This document shows positions 1 to 8,079 of a DNA stretch of 63,331 bases, in pieces. Position numbers and translations under genes: made by a program. The stretch comes from Terriglobia bacterium (GTDB lineage Bacteria > Acidobacteriota > Terriglobia > Terriglobales > Acidobacteriaceae): positions 1 through 63,331 of the forward strand of contig JAIQFF010000010.1 of the NCBI GenBank assembly GCA_020073395.1. The letters are read 5' to 3'. The notes beneath the pieces are model-generated. The model was not told the origin of the DNA, made no database searches, and saw nothing but the letters and a program-made list of their open reading frames with translations. Within the stretch, counting starts at the first letter, position 1, and every line of letters starts with the position of its first letter.

Positions 1-252
1 AAAGACAATGAGCAAGCGCGCGAATGGCGTCATGCACATCAGCAGGGACGGGATCAGCGTCAGGAATGTCAGCAGGGCTACGATTGTCCACGAGGAAGAA
101 CTGGATCCCGCAGCGCCGGGCATGGTGATACGAATCTCGTTCGCAGGAGTCGGCGTGACTGCCGGCGTCGCCTTGGATGAAGCTGAGGCCGACACGGTGC
201 CCAGCATGAAGATAGCCAGAAAAACTCGGATGAACCGTGACCAGGCGGTCAT
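1..252 (-). CDS. fliP: Flagellar export protein FliP, N-terminal part (cut by window edge)
   Basis: First 84 residues of FliP, an integral membrane core subunit of the flagellar type III export gate. The frame starts at the ATG at 252 and is open to base 1. It shows a hydrophobic signal-like segment (FIRVFLAIFMLGTVSA), a Ser/Thr/Pro linker, then the first FliP core helix with TIVALLTFLTLIPSLLMCM followed by TPFARLLIVF, which matches the family's conserved TSF(T/A)R(I/L)xIV block. The start overlaps the fliO stop by 4 bp (ATGA), so the two are probably translationally coupled. The rest of the gene, and probably fliQ/fliR/flhB/flhA, lies left of the window. Confidence 0.9.
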   Translation of the reverse strand, partial: MTAWSRFIRVFLAIFMLGTVSASASSKATPAVTPTPANEIRITMPGAAGSSSSSWTIVALLTFLTLIPSLLMCMTPFARLLIVF

Positions 253-584
253 GAGATATTCGCCGCCTCCTGGTCAAGAGCTGCGGCAAATGTCTTGGTT
301 TCCTGCAGGCGGGTCAGCAGTGAGACGGCGCTGGAAGATCCGCCGATCAGGAATCTTTCCTCATCGACCTGGACCACTGCGACGAAGCGCTTCTCGCCGA
401 GCGAGACGGTTTCGCATACCCGCAAATTCTTGCGCCCTTGCTGTGCCTTGGCGCGCAGCACAATCCACTTGAGAACGCTCCAGATCCGGGCCAGCAGGGT
501 TTGGCTCCAGTCTCCAACGCTCGGAAGAGTACGTGACTTATCCTGGACAGGCTGCAAGGGTTCGACTTGAGAGAGTGTGTTCAT
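249..584 (-). CDS. fliO: Flagellar export-apparatus assembly protein FliO
   Basis: A 111-residue protein between fliN and fliP, the classical fliO position. FliO helps assemble the FliP ring. Residues about 25-45 (SQTLLARIWSVLKWIVLRA) form a short hydrophobic or amphipathic segment that may be the membrane anchor. Residues about 52-92 (RVCETVSLGEKRFVAVVQVD, then ERFLIGGSSSAVSLL) match the small cytosolic beta domain of FliO. The start overlaps the fliN stop by 4 bp and the stop overlaps the fliP start by 4 bp. FliO is poorly conserved, so the call rests on the domain pattern plus gene order. Confidence 0.85.
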   Translation of the reverse strand: MNTLSQVEPLQPVQDKSRTLPSVGDWSQTLLARIWSVLKWIVLRAKAQQGRKNLRVCETVSLGEKRFVAVVQVDEERFLIGGSSSAVSLLTRLQETKTFAAALDQEAANIS

Positions 585-871
585 GCCAATTCCGTTATTC
601 GTATGGCCAGTTGGTCATTCACCGCTTCGAATCGTCCCCACCCCAGGAGGATCTTGTTGACTCTCACGGGCACGTCATTGGCGACTGGTGTCGCCGTCTG
701 TACCACGGACCCTGCGCGCAGTTTGAGCAGGTCGCCCACCGTGAACTTGGGCACCGCAATCTCTGCCGTCGTCTTGCAGCGAAGCCAGTGGTAGGCCTCG
801 ATGGGGCTGTTCCCGCTTTCCTGCGCTTGCAGGACCTCCGGACGCACCGGCGCAACTTGGGCTGTAGCCAT
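581..871 (-). CDS. fliN: Flagellar motor switch protein FliN
   Basis: A 96-residue C-ring switch protein. The SpoA domain is visible at about residues 30-96 (KFTVGDLLKLRAGSVVQTAT, then VPVRVNKILLGWGRFEAVND), including the usual L.LxxGdVi and V...G..iG.GefvvV pattern. The frame is open upstream to 1072, but the residues before Met 68 of that longer reading look unlike any FliN. A sigma-54 promoter at 935-950 would start transcription near 925, inside the extension. I therefore take the ATG at 871, with a leader of about 54 nt. No fliM is seen in this window. Confidence 0.93.
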   Translation of the reverse strand: MATAQVAPVRPEVLQAQESGNSPIEAYHWLRCKTTAEIAVPKFTVGDLLKLRAGSVVQTATPVANDVPVRVNKILLGWGRFEAVNDQLAIRITELA

Positions 872-934
872 TCTGTTTTTCTCGTGCTGCTGAAAGGGGC
901 AACGCGAAGTCGGAACTCCGCGAAGCAATGGAGG

Positions 935-950
935 TGCAATCACTCTGCCA
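935..950 (-). promoter_or_regulatory. Sigma-54 promoter upstream of fliN
   Basis: On the minus strand the sequence is TGGCAGAGTGATTGCA. It matches TGGCAC-N5-TTGCW at 15 of the ordered positions that matter except C6 to G, with the GG and GC pairs exactly 10 bp apart. The predicted transcription start is near 925, about 54 nt before fliN. It would give fliN-fliO-fliP their own promoter, separate from the operon head 12 kb upstream. Confidence 0.75.
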
Positions 951-1026
951 GTGGCGAGCTGACGAGGGAGGGTCAACGGATGCTTGTGCTCTAACTCGAA
1001 AGTGACAGAGAAAGCGAGACTTAACG

Positions 1027-1062
1027 CCCAGCGATTACGCCGGCATAAGTGCCGGAGCTGGG
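1027..1062 (-). terminator. Nested stem-loop between flgE and fliN
   Basis: In the 300-bp gap between flgE and fliN, CCGGCA-TAAG-TGCCGG (1040-1055) is a perfect 6-bp inverted repeat. It is enclosed by a second pair, cccag (1027-1031) and ctggg (1058-1062). There is no T-tract, so it is not a textbook terminator. It lies after the flgE stop and about 90 bp upstream of the fliN sigma-54 promoter. It could stop or protect the flgE transcript, or be an activator site. Apart from this and the promoter I see nothing else in 872-1171. Confidence 0.4.
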
Positions 1063-1171
1063 CCGTTTTCAATTAGAGCGGGAGTAGAAGACGCGACTTT
1101 CCAGCGCAGCGGGGAACCGCGCCGGATTCGCTCTAATCTTCAACTAACTTTCAGCGGTTAACCTTTCAGTT

Positions 1172-2413
1172 CTACAGCTGCTTCATGTTGATGGTGTCTT
1201 GCGTGAGCTGGTCGAATGTCGTTACTACTCGGGCATTCGCCTGGTAGCCACGCTGGGTCACGATCATGTTGGAGAACTCGGTCGCAATGTCCACGTTCGA
1301 TTGTTCCAATGAACCGCCCGTGAGCGTGCCACGTCCACCGCTTCCAGCTACGCCGATCGCTGGAGCACCGGAAGACAAGGTAGTCTGGAAGCTGTTCTGC
1401 CCCACCCGCAACAGGCCCTGCGGATTGGCAAAATTCGCCAGCACGATCTGACCCAGGGCCAGCGTCTGGTTGTTGGTAAAGGTTCCCTCGATAGTCCCGT
1501 CAGAGGTGATGCTGAAGTCGGAGAGCGTTCCGCTGCCGTAGCCGTTCTGGAAAGTGTTGGCAGTGGCGCTGGGAGCCGACGATTGAGTGAGCAAGGAATT
1601 CCCAGCCGCATCCTGGAGATTCCAGGTCATGGTTATGTTCGAGGCGCCGTCCGCCAATCCGGTAATTGCGATGCCGGTCACGGGCGCGGCGGGCGTAGCC
1701 AGTGTGCCGTCCGGATTGAAGGTGATGTTGCCCGTCGAAATTACCGTGGGCGCCCCCGTCCCACCGGTGTCGGCGGCAGGGAGGCTAAGCTGGTAACTCC
1801 ATGCGTTGGAGGCTGTCTTGGTGAACTGATAAGTCACCACGTGAGACACGCCCAGGGAATCGAAGACGGTGACGGGCGTCGAAAAACTATCGCCCACCGC
1901 CGAGCTGGCATCCAGATTGGTCTGAGTCTGGATCGATGTCGTTGCAGCTCCGGGAATAAGTTGTCCCTGGCTGATCAGGAGCGGCGCCAGGGTTTGGGAC
2001 GGACTGATAATGCCATTCACCGCCGGATATCCCATCACCAGTTGCCCCTGCTGCGTGGTTAACTGGCCCTGGGCATCGACCGTGAAGTTGCCCGCCCGGG
2101 TGTACTGCTCCACTCCATTTTTTTGGGTCACAAAAAGGCCATTGCCGGTGATGGCCACATCCGTGGGCACGCCGGTGCCTTCGAGGTTGCCACCGGTGAA
2201 AGTAGGGGTGACGGAGCCGAGGGCCACACCTTCACCAACCTGGATCGGATCATTGGCTCCGTTGGTCCCGAATGCCTGATAGAAAAGATCGGTAAAGGAT
2301 GCTCGGCTCTCCTTGAATCCTACGGTGTTGAGGTTGGCGAGATTGTTGGATATGACTGCTAGCGCTTGCGACGCGGCCGTCAATCCGGAAAGTGGAATTG
2401 AAAAATTGGGCAT
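1172..2413 (-). CDS. flgE: Flagellar hook protein FlgE
   Basis: A 413-residue hook subunit. The N-terminus carries the rod/hook signature (SGLTAASQALAVISNNLANL followed by NTVGFKESRASFTDLF). The middle is a Thr/Ser/Gly-rich hook D1/D2 region with VAITGNGLFVTQ. The C-terminus has the conserved heptad block (GGSLEQSNVDIATEFSNMIV then TQRGYQANARVVTTFDQ). Length is near that of E. coli FlgE (about 400). An AGGAG Shine-Dalgarno sequence sits about 9 nt before the ATG. It follows flgD by 4 bp, the usual hook-cap/hook gene pair. Confidence 0.97.
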   Translation of the reverse strand: MPNFSIPLSGLTAASQALAVISNNLANLNTVGFKESRASFTDLFYQAFGTNGANDPIQVGEGVALGSVTPTFTGGNLEGTGVPTDVAITGNGLFVTQKNGVEQYTRAGNFTVDAQGQLTTQQGQLVMGYPAVNGIISPSQTLAPLLISQGQLIPGAATTSIQTQTNLDASSAVGDSFSTPVTVFDSLGVSHVVTYQFTKTASNAWSYQLSLPAADTGGTGAPTVISTGNITFNPDGTLATPAAPVTGIAITGLADGASNITMTWNLQDAAGNSLLTQSSAPSATANTFQNGYGSGTLSDFSITSDGTIEGTFTNNQTLALGQIVLANFANPQGLLRVGQNSFQTTLSSGAPAIGVAGSGGRGTLTGGSLEQSNVDIATEFSNMIVTQRGYQANARVVTTFDQLTQDTINMKQL

Positions 2414-2417
2414 GGTC

Positions 2418-2729
2418 TTAGGCTCCTGTGGGGGACGTTGTGGGTTGCGACGGCGTGGTTGGCGTAGTGGTGCCCTGCATCAATTGGCGGATTTGAATCA
2501 GCTCGTTAAGCTGGTTCATGGACAACATCTGTCCAACCATCTGTGTCGGGTCCATGGGCGAAGTCGGATCCTGGGTCTTGAGCTGCGCCACCAGGAGCTG
2601 CAGGAACAGATCGCTGGAGCTGTTAGCCAGCGTGTCCGAGGTTGAATTGGTGGAACCGGTAGAACTGCCTTGCGCCGCATGTTGGGCAGCTATGGCGGAT
2701 GCTGCGATGGGATTGATCGTCATAGTCAT
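2418..2729 (-). CDS. flgD: Hook-capping scaffold protein FlgD, short form
   Basis: 103 residues. Residues about 36-85 carry the conserved FlgD N-terminal block (DLFLQLLVAQLKTQDPTSPM then DPTQMVGQMLSMNQLNEL), which identifies the hook cap needed to polymerise FlgE. The protein then ends in a Thr/Pro/Ser tail. It lacks the Fn3/tudor-like C-terminal half of the roughly 220-residue enteric protein. Two ATGs lie 6 nt apart at 2729 and 2723. The AAGGAG just upstream is better spaced for the second. It is flanked by fliK and flgE. Confidence 0.92.
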   Translation of the reverse strand: MTMTINPIAASAIAAQHAAQGSSTGSTNSTSDTLANSSSDLFLQLLVAQLKTQDPTSPMDPTQMVGQMLSMNQLNELIQIRQLMQGTTTPTTPSQPTTSPTGA

Positions 2730-2765
2730 TTCTCCTTCACACTTTCTTACTGCGATCTACGGCTG

Positions 2766-4469
2766 CTAAATGCGAATGTCTAACCTGCCGCCGGAATCGA
2801 GCGTCTCCGCCAATACTGGGAGCGACGTTTCCGCTTCTGATTTTGTGATGTTGTAATTCTGCGGCCGCCATGTCTGCGGCTGTGCATCCTGGCTCAAGCC
2901 TGAGGAAGTGGCGAAACTCTGCCCCTGAATCACGATGCTTGCCACCGAAACCTGCTGGTCGGCGAGTTTGTGATACAGGGCCGGCAGGTCCGCCGTCATG
3001 GACTTGGCGACGTCGTTGTGTTCTACGGAAATCTGCGCGCTGAACATGTGCCGCGCCACCGAAGTCCGGATGTCTATGTTGCCGAACTCCTGGGTCTGCA
3101 TCCCCACGCGAAATTCGGATTGACCCATGCCCTGGACAAGCTTCGCCGTGGTTACGGGGGATGGCACGGAAGTTGGAAGAGCTTCATCCGGCCCGTCTGT
3201 CTCTGCCACAGCAGTTTGAGAAGACGGTGTGCCGGTAGTCTGCTTCAAAGCTATTGCCTTGGCGTGAGTATCCGAATGAGTCCCCAGTGTCACGCCGGCG
3301 ATGTCCTTGCTGTTTGTGGCGACGGATCGTGTCAGCCCATCCACCAGGTTGCCGGCCTCCGCGTGCGCAATCTTTCCACGCTGAATCGACACTGTCCTGG
3401 TGTCTTTGATACCGCGGTCCTTGATTTCACGGTCTTTGATTTTCGGCGATGTGGCTAGCGAGGTCCGCGGGGATCCATCACTCAATCCTGCTGCCGGGTT
3501 AGGATCGACTGGGCCGGATGCTTGCGCAGGCTTTGCCGTTATCGACTTGTCGAGTATCTCGCTTGCGGATGATGCTGGAGTTGGTTCGAGCATTGCCGCG
3601 GGAGTTGCTGCATCAACCGCTGGAGGCGCCTCTGGAACGCAGTTCACGGCGGCAGGCGCATACGTGGGCAAGTTTGCCTGAATGGAGTCGGGTGCCGGCG
3701 TGGAAACTTGCTTCAACAGCTCGGTGCTCAGTGGTTGATTGGATCCATCGTCGGAAGACTTCTTTGCTGGAGTGCTGGTTGGGGGAGATGCGACCATTGG
3801 CGCCGCCGGTTCCTTGCTTTGCTTTACGCCATCCGCGGGCGCTGGACGTTCGACCCAGGGTGTCTTGCCCCTGGGCGTGGGCGTCAATTCTTTTTGAAAG
3901 TCGCCCTTGATGACGGTAGGCGCTTGCGTCTCCAGTTCGCTGAACAAGGATGGCGGGGCGATTGTCTCCGGCGTATCTGGGACGGTAGGGGGCTTGATGG
4001 AAGCCGTATTCGTCAGTTTCTCGCCGCTATCGCTCGCTGTTCGGCCAGTGAACATCGCCGGATCTTTCAACGTAGCCCTGAGGTTCGGCAAGCCGACTCG
4101 TGCGGTCACTGCCTGCTTCGGCGTGTGATCGAGTAAAGGTGCGGGAAGAGTGGGCAACGGGACAGTCAGTTCAGGGTGTGCTGCCGCGGAACCCGGATCA
4201 GCAGATTCATTGCTCTTGCGGGTCTCAGTTTCGCCGAACGGGCTGGTCACAGGTTTTTTTCCTGTGGTCGATTCCTTCGCTGGAGCCTGCGTCGGGCTGG
4301 CGGTTGAACTCTCCACCCCAAACAACGCCGCGGCGATCGCCCTGAAATCCTGACCGGAGTTCGCGGGCGAGCCTGCCAGCAGCAAATCGGCCAGCGATGC
4401 ATTGGCGGGCTGCAGGGGAGCAGCGCTGTGTGCGGACACGGTTCCGGAGGTGGGTGGCGTTATATTCAC
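2766..4469 (-). CDS. fliK: Flagellar hook-length control protein FliK
   Basis: 567 residues and long for the family. Residues 1-440 are low-complexity Pro/Ala/Thr/Ser, typical of the FliK ruler. Residues about 445-535 hold the FliK C-terminal switch domain (MGQSEFRVGMQTQEFGNIDI, then HNDVAKSMTADLPALYHKLA), which acts on FlhB to change export specificity. The start is a GTG at 4469 with no clear Shine-Dalgarno sequence. A short charged repeat (KDREIKDRGIKDT) lies near residue 345. The gene sits between fliJ and flgD. Identity rests on the C-terminal domain and synteny. Confidence 0.9.
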   Translation of the reverse strand: MNITPPTSGTVSAHSAAPLQPANASLADLLLAGSPANSGQDFRAIAAALFGVESSTASPTQAPAKESTTGKKPVTSPFGETETRKSNESADPGSAAAHPELTVPLPTLPAPLLDHTPKQAVTARVGLPNLRATLKDPAMFTGRTASDSGEKLTNTASIKPPTVPDTPETIAPPSLFSELETQAPTVIKGDFQKELTPTPRGKTPWVERPAPADGVKQSKEPAAPMVASPPTSTPAKKSSDDGSNQPLSTELLKQVSTPAPDSIQANLPTYAPAAVNCVPEAPPAVDAATPAAMLEPTPASSASEILDKSITAKPAQASGPVDPNPAAGLSDGSPRTSLATSPKIKDREIKDRGIKDTRTVSIQRGKIAHAEAGNLVDGLTRSVATNSKDIAGVTLGTHSDTHAKAIALKQTTGTPSSQTAVAETDGPDEALPTSVPSPVTTAKLVQGMGQSEFRVGMQTQEFGNIDIRTSVARHMFSAQISVEHNDVAKSMTADLPALYHKLADQQVSVASIVIQGQSFATSSGLSQDAQPQTWRPQNYNITKSEAETSLPVLAETLDSGGRLDIRI

Positions 4470-4496
4470 AAGACAGTCTCAGTCGCAAGACAAATA

Positions 4497-4512
4497 AGCA
4501 CGCGGGAGGCCA
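4497..4512 (-). promoter_or_regulatory. Possible sigma-54 promoter upstream of fliK
   Basis: The minus-strand sequence is TGGCCTCCCGCGTGCT. The TGGC and TGC cores have exact -24/-12 spacing, but -12 reads GTGC rather than TTGC. Predicted start is near 4487, 18 nt before the fliK GTG. It is weaker than the other sigma-54 sites here and could be chance. Confidence 0.35.
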
Positions 4513-4564
4513 AAAGGTGTCCGGCTTTGGGATCGAGGCCGGAGCGGGAAAATCTGTTGCGGGC

Positions 4565-4592
4565 TAAAGACTTGGGAAGGATGTGCCGATAA
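4565..4592 (+). promoter_or_regulatory. Sigma-28-like promoter pointing antisense into fliJ
   Basis: The plus strand reads TAAAGACT, a 12-bp spacer, then GCCGATAA: an exact FliA -10 element and a 5/8 -35 element, with one base more than the usual spacer. It lies in the fliJ-fliK gap and points away from fliK, so a transcript from about 4600 would run antisense through fliJ. I see no convincing plus-strand gene downstream. Confidence 0.45.
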
Positions 4593-4633
4593 GGTTCATG
4601 ACGGAAACGCCGCAGAGGTGTGTACTGGGCAAG

Positions 4634-4658
4634 GTTTGCCTATTGTTGCTAGGCAAAC
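4634..4658. other. Perfect 9-bp stem-loop after fliJ
   Basis: GTTTGCCTA, a 7-nt loop, then TAGGCAAAC is a perfect inverted repeat 5 bp downstream of the fliJ stop. It has no T-run on either strand. It could reduce read-through from fliJ to fliK, act as an mRNA-processing barrier, or terminate an antisense RNA from the promoter-like site at 4565-4592. Confidence 0.5.
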
Positions 4659-4663
4659 TGTGC

Positions 4664-5104
4664 CTAGTCGCGCACTCGCGTGCGCGTCAGGTACAAGTCA
4701 TCCAGCGTCTTTTGTTCCTGGCGTTTCTGCTGCAATTGATAAGCGTGACGCTGCCGCTCTCGAAGTTCGCTGAGGACCTGACGGTCCTGGCGTGCGGTTT
4801 GATAAACACCGAGCTGAGTAAGACGCTGCGTTTCGAGTTGCTGAAGGCGCACGCGCAGCTCATCCGCCGCCCCCTTGAGTTCCAACTCGCGTTCAGTAAT
4901 TTCCATGAGATGAGCGGCGGGCAGCTTGAGGGCCAAATCTTTTTCCCGCTGTTCTCGTATGCGCACTTGTTCCGCATCAACCTGCTGCAGCTTGTGTTCA
5001 GCCTCGATGATCTGCCGCACAATGAGAAGCAAGGCGGCCTCTTCGGAATGTTCTACGCTCTCGCGAAAGCGCAGCACCGCATCGAGAGTAAAACGGAATG
5101 CCAT
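4664..5104 (-). CDS. fliJ: Flagellar export chaperone FliJ
   Basis: 146 residues, almost entirely predicted coiled coil and rich in Glu, Gln, Arg and Leu. The N-terminus (MAFRFTLDAVLRFRESVEHS) matches the FliJ start, where the first residues read f..L..vL..r. FliJ is the gamma-like stalk that couples the FliI ATPase ring to FlhA and cycles export chaperones. Length equals the E. coli protein (147). It follows fliI by 2 bp, so it is in the same transcript. Confidence 0.92.
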   Translation of the reverse strand: MAFRFTLDAVLRFRESVEHSEEAALLLIVRQIIEAEHKLQQVDAEQVRIREQREKDLALKLPAAHLMEITERELELKGAADELRVRLQQLETQRLTQLGVYQTARQDRQVLSELRERQRHAYQLQQKRQEQKTLDDLYLTRTRVRD

Positions 5105-5106
5105 AT

Positions 5107-6414
5107 CTAGGCGGGCAGGGCGAGCAGCCGCTTTGCCGTTTCCGCGGGCGACGGAATTTCGGTTGGGTTTTGTTGCAGGAATGAATTAATCGCCGGCAAG
5201 GCAGCAATGGCTCTGTCGAGCAGCGCATCCGTGCCTGGCTTGTAGGCGCCAATGCGGATCAGATCCTCGGCGCGCGCATATGCAGCCAGCAGCATTCGCA
5301 CCTTACCCGCCATCTCCATCTGCTGCGGACCGCAAATCGCCGGCATCAAGCGGCTCAAACTGTCGAGCACCGAAATTGCCGGGTAGTGATTGCGCACCGC
5401 CAGATCGCGGTTCAGCACGACGTGTCCATCAAGCAGGGAGCGCGCTGTGTCCACCAGGGGATCCTGCTGGTCGTCGCCCTCCATCAGGACCGTATAAAAC
5501 CCGGTGATGCTTCCGGTGGAAAACCGCCCAGCGCGTTCGATAAGCTTTGCCATCATGGCCAGAACCGAGGGCGTGTAGCCTTTTGCTGTGGGTGGTTCGC
5601 CTGCCGCCAGACCGATTTCACGCTGTGCCATGGCAAATCGGGTGAGTGAATCGAGGACCAGCAGAACGTGTTTTCCGCGGGCTGAGAAATACTCCGCGAC
5701 AGCGGTTGCGGCCAGCGCCGCGCGTATGCGCAGTAGAGGCGACTGGTCTGAGGTTGAAGCTACTACCACTGACCGCCGGCGGCCTTCTTCGCCTAGCGCC
5801 TTGAGGAAGTCTCCTACCTCGCGGCCTCGTTCTCCGACCAGTGCGAGTACGGTCAGATCAGCGGCTGTCGCCCGAGTCATCATGCCTACCAGAGTCGTCT
5901 TGCCGACACCGCTGCCGCCAAATATGCCGACTCGCTGGCCCCGTCCGCAGGCCACAAATCCGTCAATGGCGCGAATGCCGCAGGTCAGCGGCTCGCTGAT
6001 TGGAACGCGGCTCAAAGGATGGGGCACCGTGCCATCTATGGCAACAGTTCGCGTGGCCCGATATTCGCCGAGAGAATCCAGGGGATTGCCGCGCGCGTCA
6101 ATGACCCGCCCTAACAACTCCGGCCCTACGCGCAACGAAGGACGTGCCCCCCAGGTCACGATGTGATCGCCGAAGCGGATGCCCTGGGGCTTGTCCAATG
6201 GCATGGAGAGAACGGTCGATCCGCGAAAGCCGACGACCTCGCCGGGGAACAGATTTCCGTTGGAGTCTTCCATCTCGCAGGATTCGCCAACCGAGCAGAA
6301 TGGACCCACTGACTCCACCAGATTACCCACGACGTGGGTGACCCGCCCCCTCCAGCGCAGAGTAGAAGAGTGGTGCAGCCACTGGGTGTAGGCGTCGAGG
6401 ATTGCTTCGCTCAT
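5107..6414 (-). CDS. fliI: Flagellum-specific export ATPase FliI
   Basis: 435 residues, a hexameric ATPase that energises flagellar type III export. Walker A is GIFGGSGVGKTTLVGMM near residue 165. Walker B is HVLLVLDSLTRFAMAQREIG near residue 250. The T3SS-ATPase segment ERGREVGDFL is also present. An N-terminal beta-barrel precedes the catalytic core, as in F1-beta relatives. Its start overlaps the fliH stop by 4 bp. Confidence 0.97.
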   Translation of the reverse strand: MSEAILDAYTQWLHHSSTLRWRGRVTHVVGNLVESVGPFCSVGESCEMEDSNGNLFPGEVVGFRGSTVLSMPLDKPQGIRFGDHIVTWGARPSLRVGPELLGRVIDARGNPLDSLGEYRATRTVAIDGTVPHPLSRVPISEPLTCGIRAIDGFVACGRGQRVGIFGGSGVGKTTLVGMMTRATAADLTVLALVGERGREVGDFLKALGEEGRRRSVVVASTSDQSPLLRIRAALAATAVAEYFSARGKHVLLVLDSLTRFAMAQREIGLAAGEPPTAKGYTPSVLAMMAKLIERAGRFSTGSITGFYTVLMEGDDQQDPLVDTARSLLDGHVVLNRDLAVRNHYPAISVLDSLSRLMPAICGPQQMEMAGKVRMLLAAYARAEDLIRIGAYKPGTDALLDRAIAALPAINSFLQQNPTEIPSPAETAKRLLALPA

Positions 6415-7073
6415 TTCTGGTCAGGCCTCTGTGCCAGCAGATCAAAAAATCCCTGTTCGATTTCCTTTAGCTGCGCGTCCAAGCCGAGCTCCGTGGTCCC
6501 CAGTTCCGTTTCCAGAATGCAGTTGTGGGCTTCAACCAACGGATCAGCTTTGACCTCCAGCCGGATCTCCCGGTTGGCATTGCCTTCAAAGTAGCGGTTC
6601 CAGTCGCCGACTTCTTCGGGCCGTACCCGGACCGTAGCCGTGGTTCCATGTTGAAGTTTCTCCATGGCAACCTTCACCAAGGCCGCCACCAGCATGCGAT
6701 CCACCTGGGCCTCGCGGTGCAAAATCTTGGCCGCGATGGCCAGTGCCAAATGAACCAACTCGATCTCGGCGCGAGAGTAATATTCGTTGGTCTTTTGGGC
6801 AAAAGCCCGAAGAGCCTCGGCCACCCTAGTTCTTTCCTCTGTTAGTTGTTTGTCGAAGGATTCCTGGGCTTGTTGGAGCCCTTCACGAATCCCTTCGGCG
6901 TGGGCCGCAGCCAGCTTCAAGTCCAGTTGATCCGATGTTTCTCGACCGGCAGGTCCGTTCTGAGACGTAACGCGGCTTTCGACCGCGGACGTCGCCGCGG
7001 TAGGGTTAACCCTTCCAGGCTCCAGGTATTCGAATGCTTCAACCGCCGCCGGCTCAGGCAACGAACTCATCAT
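6411..7073 (-). CDS. fliH: Flagellar export regulator FliH
   Basis: 220 residues. FliH is the peripheral-stalk-like partner that dimerises and holds FliI. A variable N-terminus is followed by a coiled coil (about residues 50-110, including GIREGLQQAQESFDKQLTEE). The V-ATPase E/FliH-type C-terminal domain contains LVHLALAIAAKILHREAQVD and VRVRPEEVGDWNRY. The start overlaps the end of fliG by 20 bp and the stop overlaps fliI by 4 bp. Two adjacent Met codons make the exact start ambiguous by one residue. Confidence 0.93.
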   Translation of the reverse strand: MMSSLPEPAAVEAFEYLEPGRVNPTAATSAVESRVTSQNGPAGRETSDQLDLKLAAAHAEGIREGLQQAQESFDKQLTEERTRVAEALRAFAQKTNEYYSRAEIELVHLALAIAAKILHREAQVDRMLVAALVKVAMEKLQHGTTATVRVRPEEVGDWNRYFEGNANREIRLEVKADPLVEAHNCILETELGTTELGLDAQLKEIEQGFFDLLAQRPDQK

Positions 7074-8079
7074 CTGCCTCCGCTCTCAATGCGATCTTGC
7101 CTTCCGCTTCGAGTTGACGGGCGGCGGCGATGACCTCCTGCTGGGCCTTGGCGACATCCTTGCCGCGCACCCGGCCGAGCACATCCATGTCTTCCTTCAG
7201 CATTTCGACCGCACGCGATGACATGGCCTTGAAAATGTGCTCCTTCACCGGGTCGCTCGCTCCCTTGAGCGCCAGTGCAAGCGTCTTCTTGTCCACCGCG
7301 CCCAGCAGGTCCCGCAGGGCGGTTTCCGGGACTCCAATCAGGTCCTCGAAGGTGAACATGAGATTTCGAATGTTGCCGGCCAGTTCGGAGTTCTCTTTCT
7401 CAATCGCGTCCAGAATTGCCCGGGATGTGGCTGGTTCCAGCTGGTTCATCAGGCCGGGTACGGTGTCCGCTCGCGCCGGGCCCGCCTTCTTCTCGAAACC
7501 GCCCTGCTTAAGTTTCTGGGTGAGGACGTTGCTGATGGTCTCCGCCGCGTCGGGCGAAAAGTCCTGCAATTGAGCGATGCGCTTCACCACGTCAATCTGT
7601 AACTCGCTTGGCAGCTTGGAAAGAATTGGCGAAGCGTGCTGCGGTTCCAAATGCGCCAGGACCAGCGCTATGGTCTGGGCATGTTCTTTTTCCAGGAGAG
7701 CCGCCAGTTGTTTGGGATCGGTATTTCGCAGCCAGTCAAGCTTGCCCGCGCCGCTGCGCTGCACGTGTGTAGCTTTTAAAGCCAGCTCTTTTCCGGTTTC
7801 TTCACCGAACGCCTTTTTCAGCAACCGCGTCGCGTAGTCGGCTCCGCCCTGGATCACAAACCGGTGAGCAGCGGCCTGTTGCTGATACTCCTCGAGTACC
7901 TGCTGTGCCAGTTCGGGTGGGATAGCGTCAAGAGACGCAACCTCGGCCGCAATCTGTTGGACATCGGATGAAGAGAGCTGGCGGCAGATTACGGCCGCTG
8001 CTTCTTCTCCCAGGACGGTAAGGAGAATCGCTGCCTTACGAGCGCCGCTCAAAGCGGACTTGGCGCGCGCGCCGCTCAC
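7054..8079 (-). CDS. fliG: Flagellar motor switch protein FliG
   Basis: 341 residues, the rotor torque ring that contacts the stators. The N domain has ALSGARKAAILLTVLGEEAA. The middle domain carries the EHPQ-like segment, here EHAQTIALVLAHLEPQHAS. The C-terminal torque helix is visible at AVEMLKEDMDVLGRVRGKDV with alternating acidic and basic residues. Length matches family norms (about 330-340). Its ATG overlaps the fliF stop by 4 bp. Confidence 0.97.
   Translation of the reverse strand: MSGARAKSALSGARKAAILLTVLGEEAAAVICRQLSSSDVQQIAAEVASLDAIPPELAQQVLEEYQQQAAAHRFVIQGGADYATRLLKKAFGEETGKELALKATHVQRSGAGKLDWLRNTDPKQLAALLEKEHAQTIALVLAHLEPQHASPILSKLPSELQIDVVKRIAQLQDFSPDAAETISNVLTQKLKQGGFEKKAGPARADTVPGLMNQLEPATSRAILDAIEKENSELAGNIRNLMFTFEDLIGVPETALRDLLGAVDKKTLALALKGASDPVKEHIFKAMSSRAVEMLKEDMDVLGRVRGKDVAKAQQEVIAAARQLEAEGKIALRAEADDEFVA

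Noticed and set aside
872..1072. Upstream extension of fliN (67 extra codons)
   Set aside because: No similarity to FliN, and it contains the sigma-54 promoter and lies partly before the predicted transcript start.
2970..4353. Several plus-strand frames inside fliK
   Set aside because: They are shadows of the GC-rich, low-complexity fliK sequence and show no domain.
4583..5110. 175-codon plus-strand frame across fliJ
   Set aside because: Antisense to a clear FliJ gene; long only because of fliJ codon bias. The promoter-like site upstream is kept as a separate observation.
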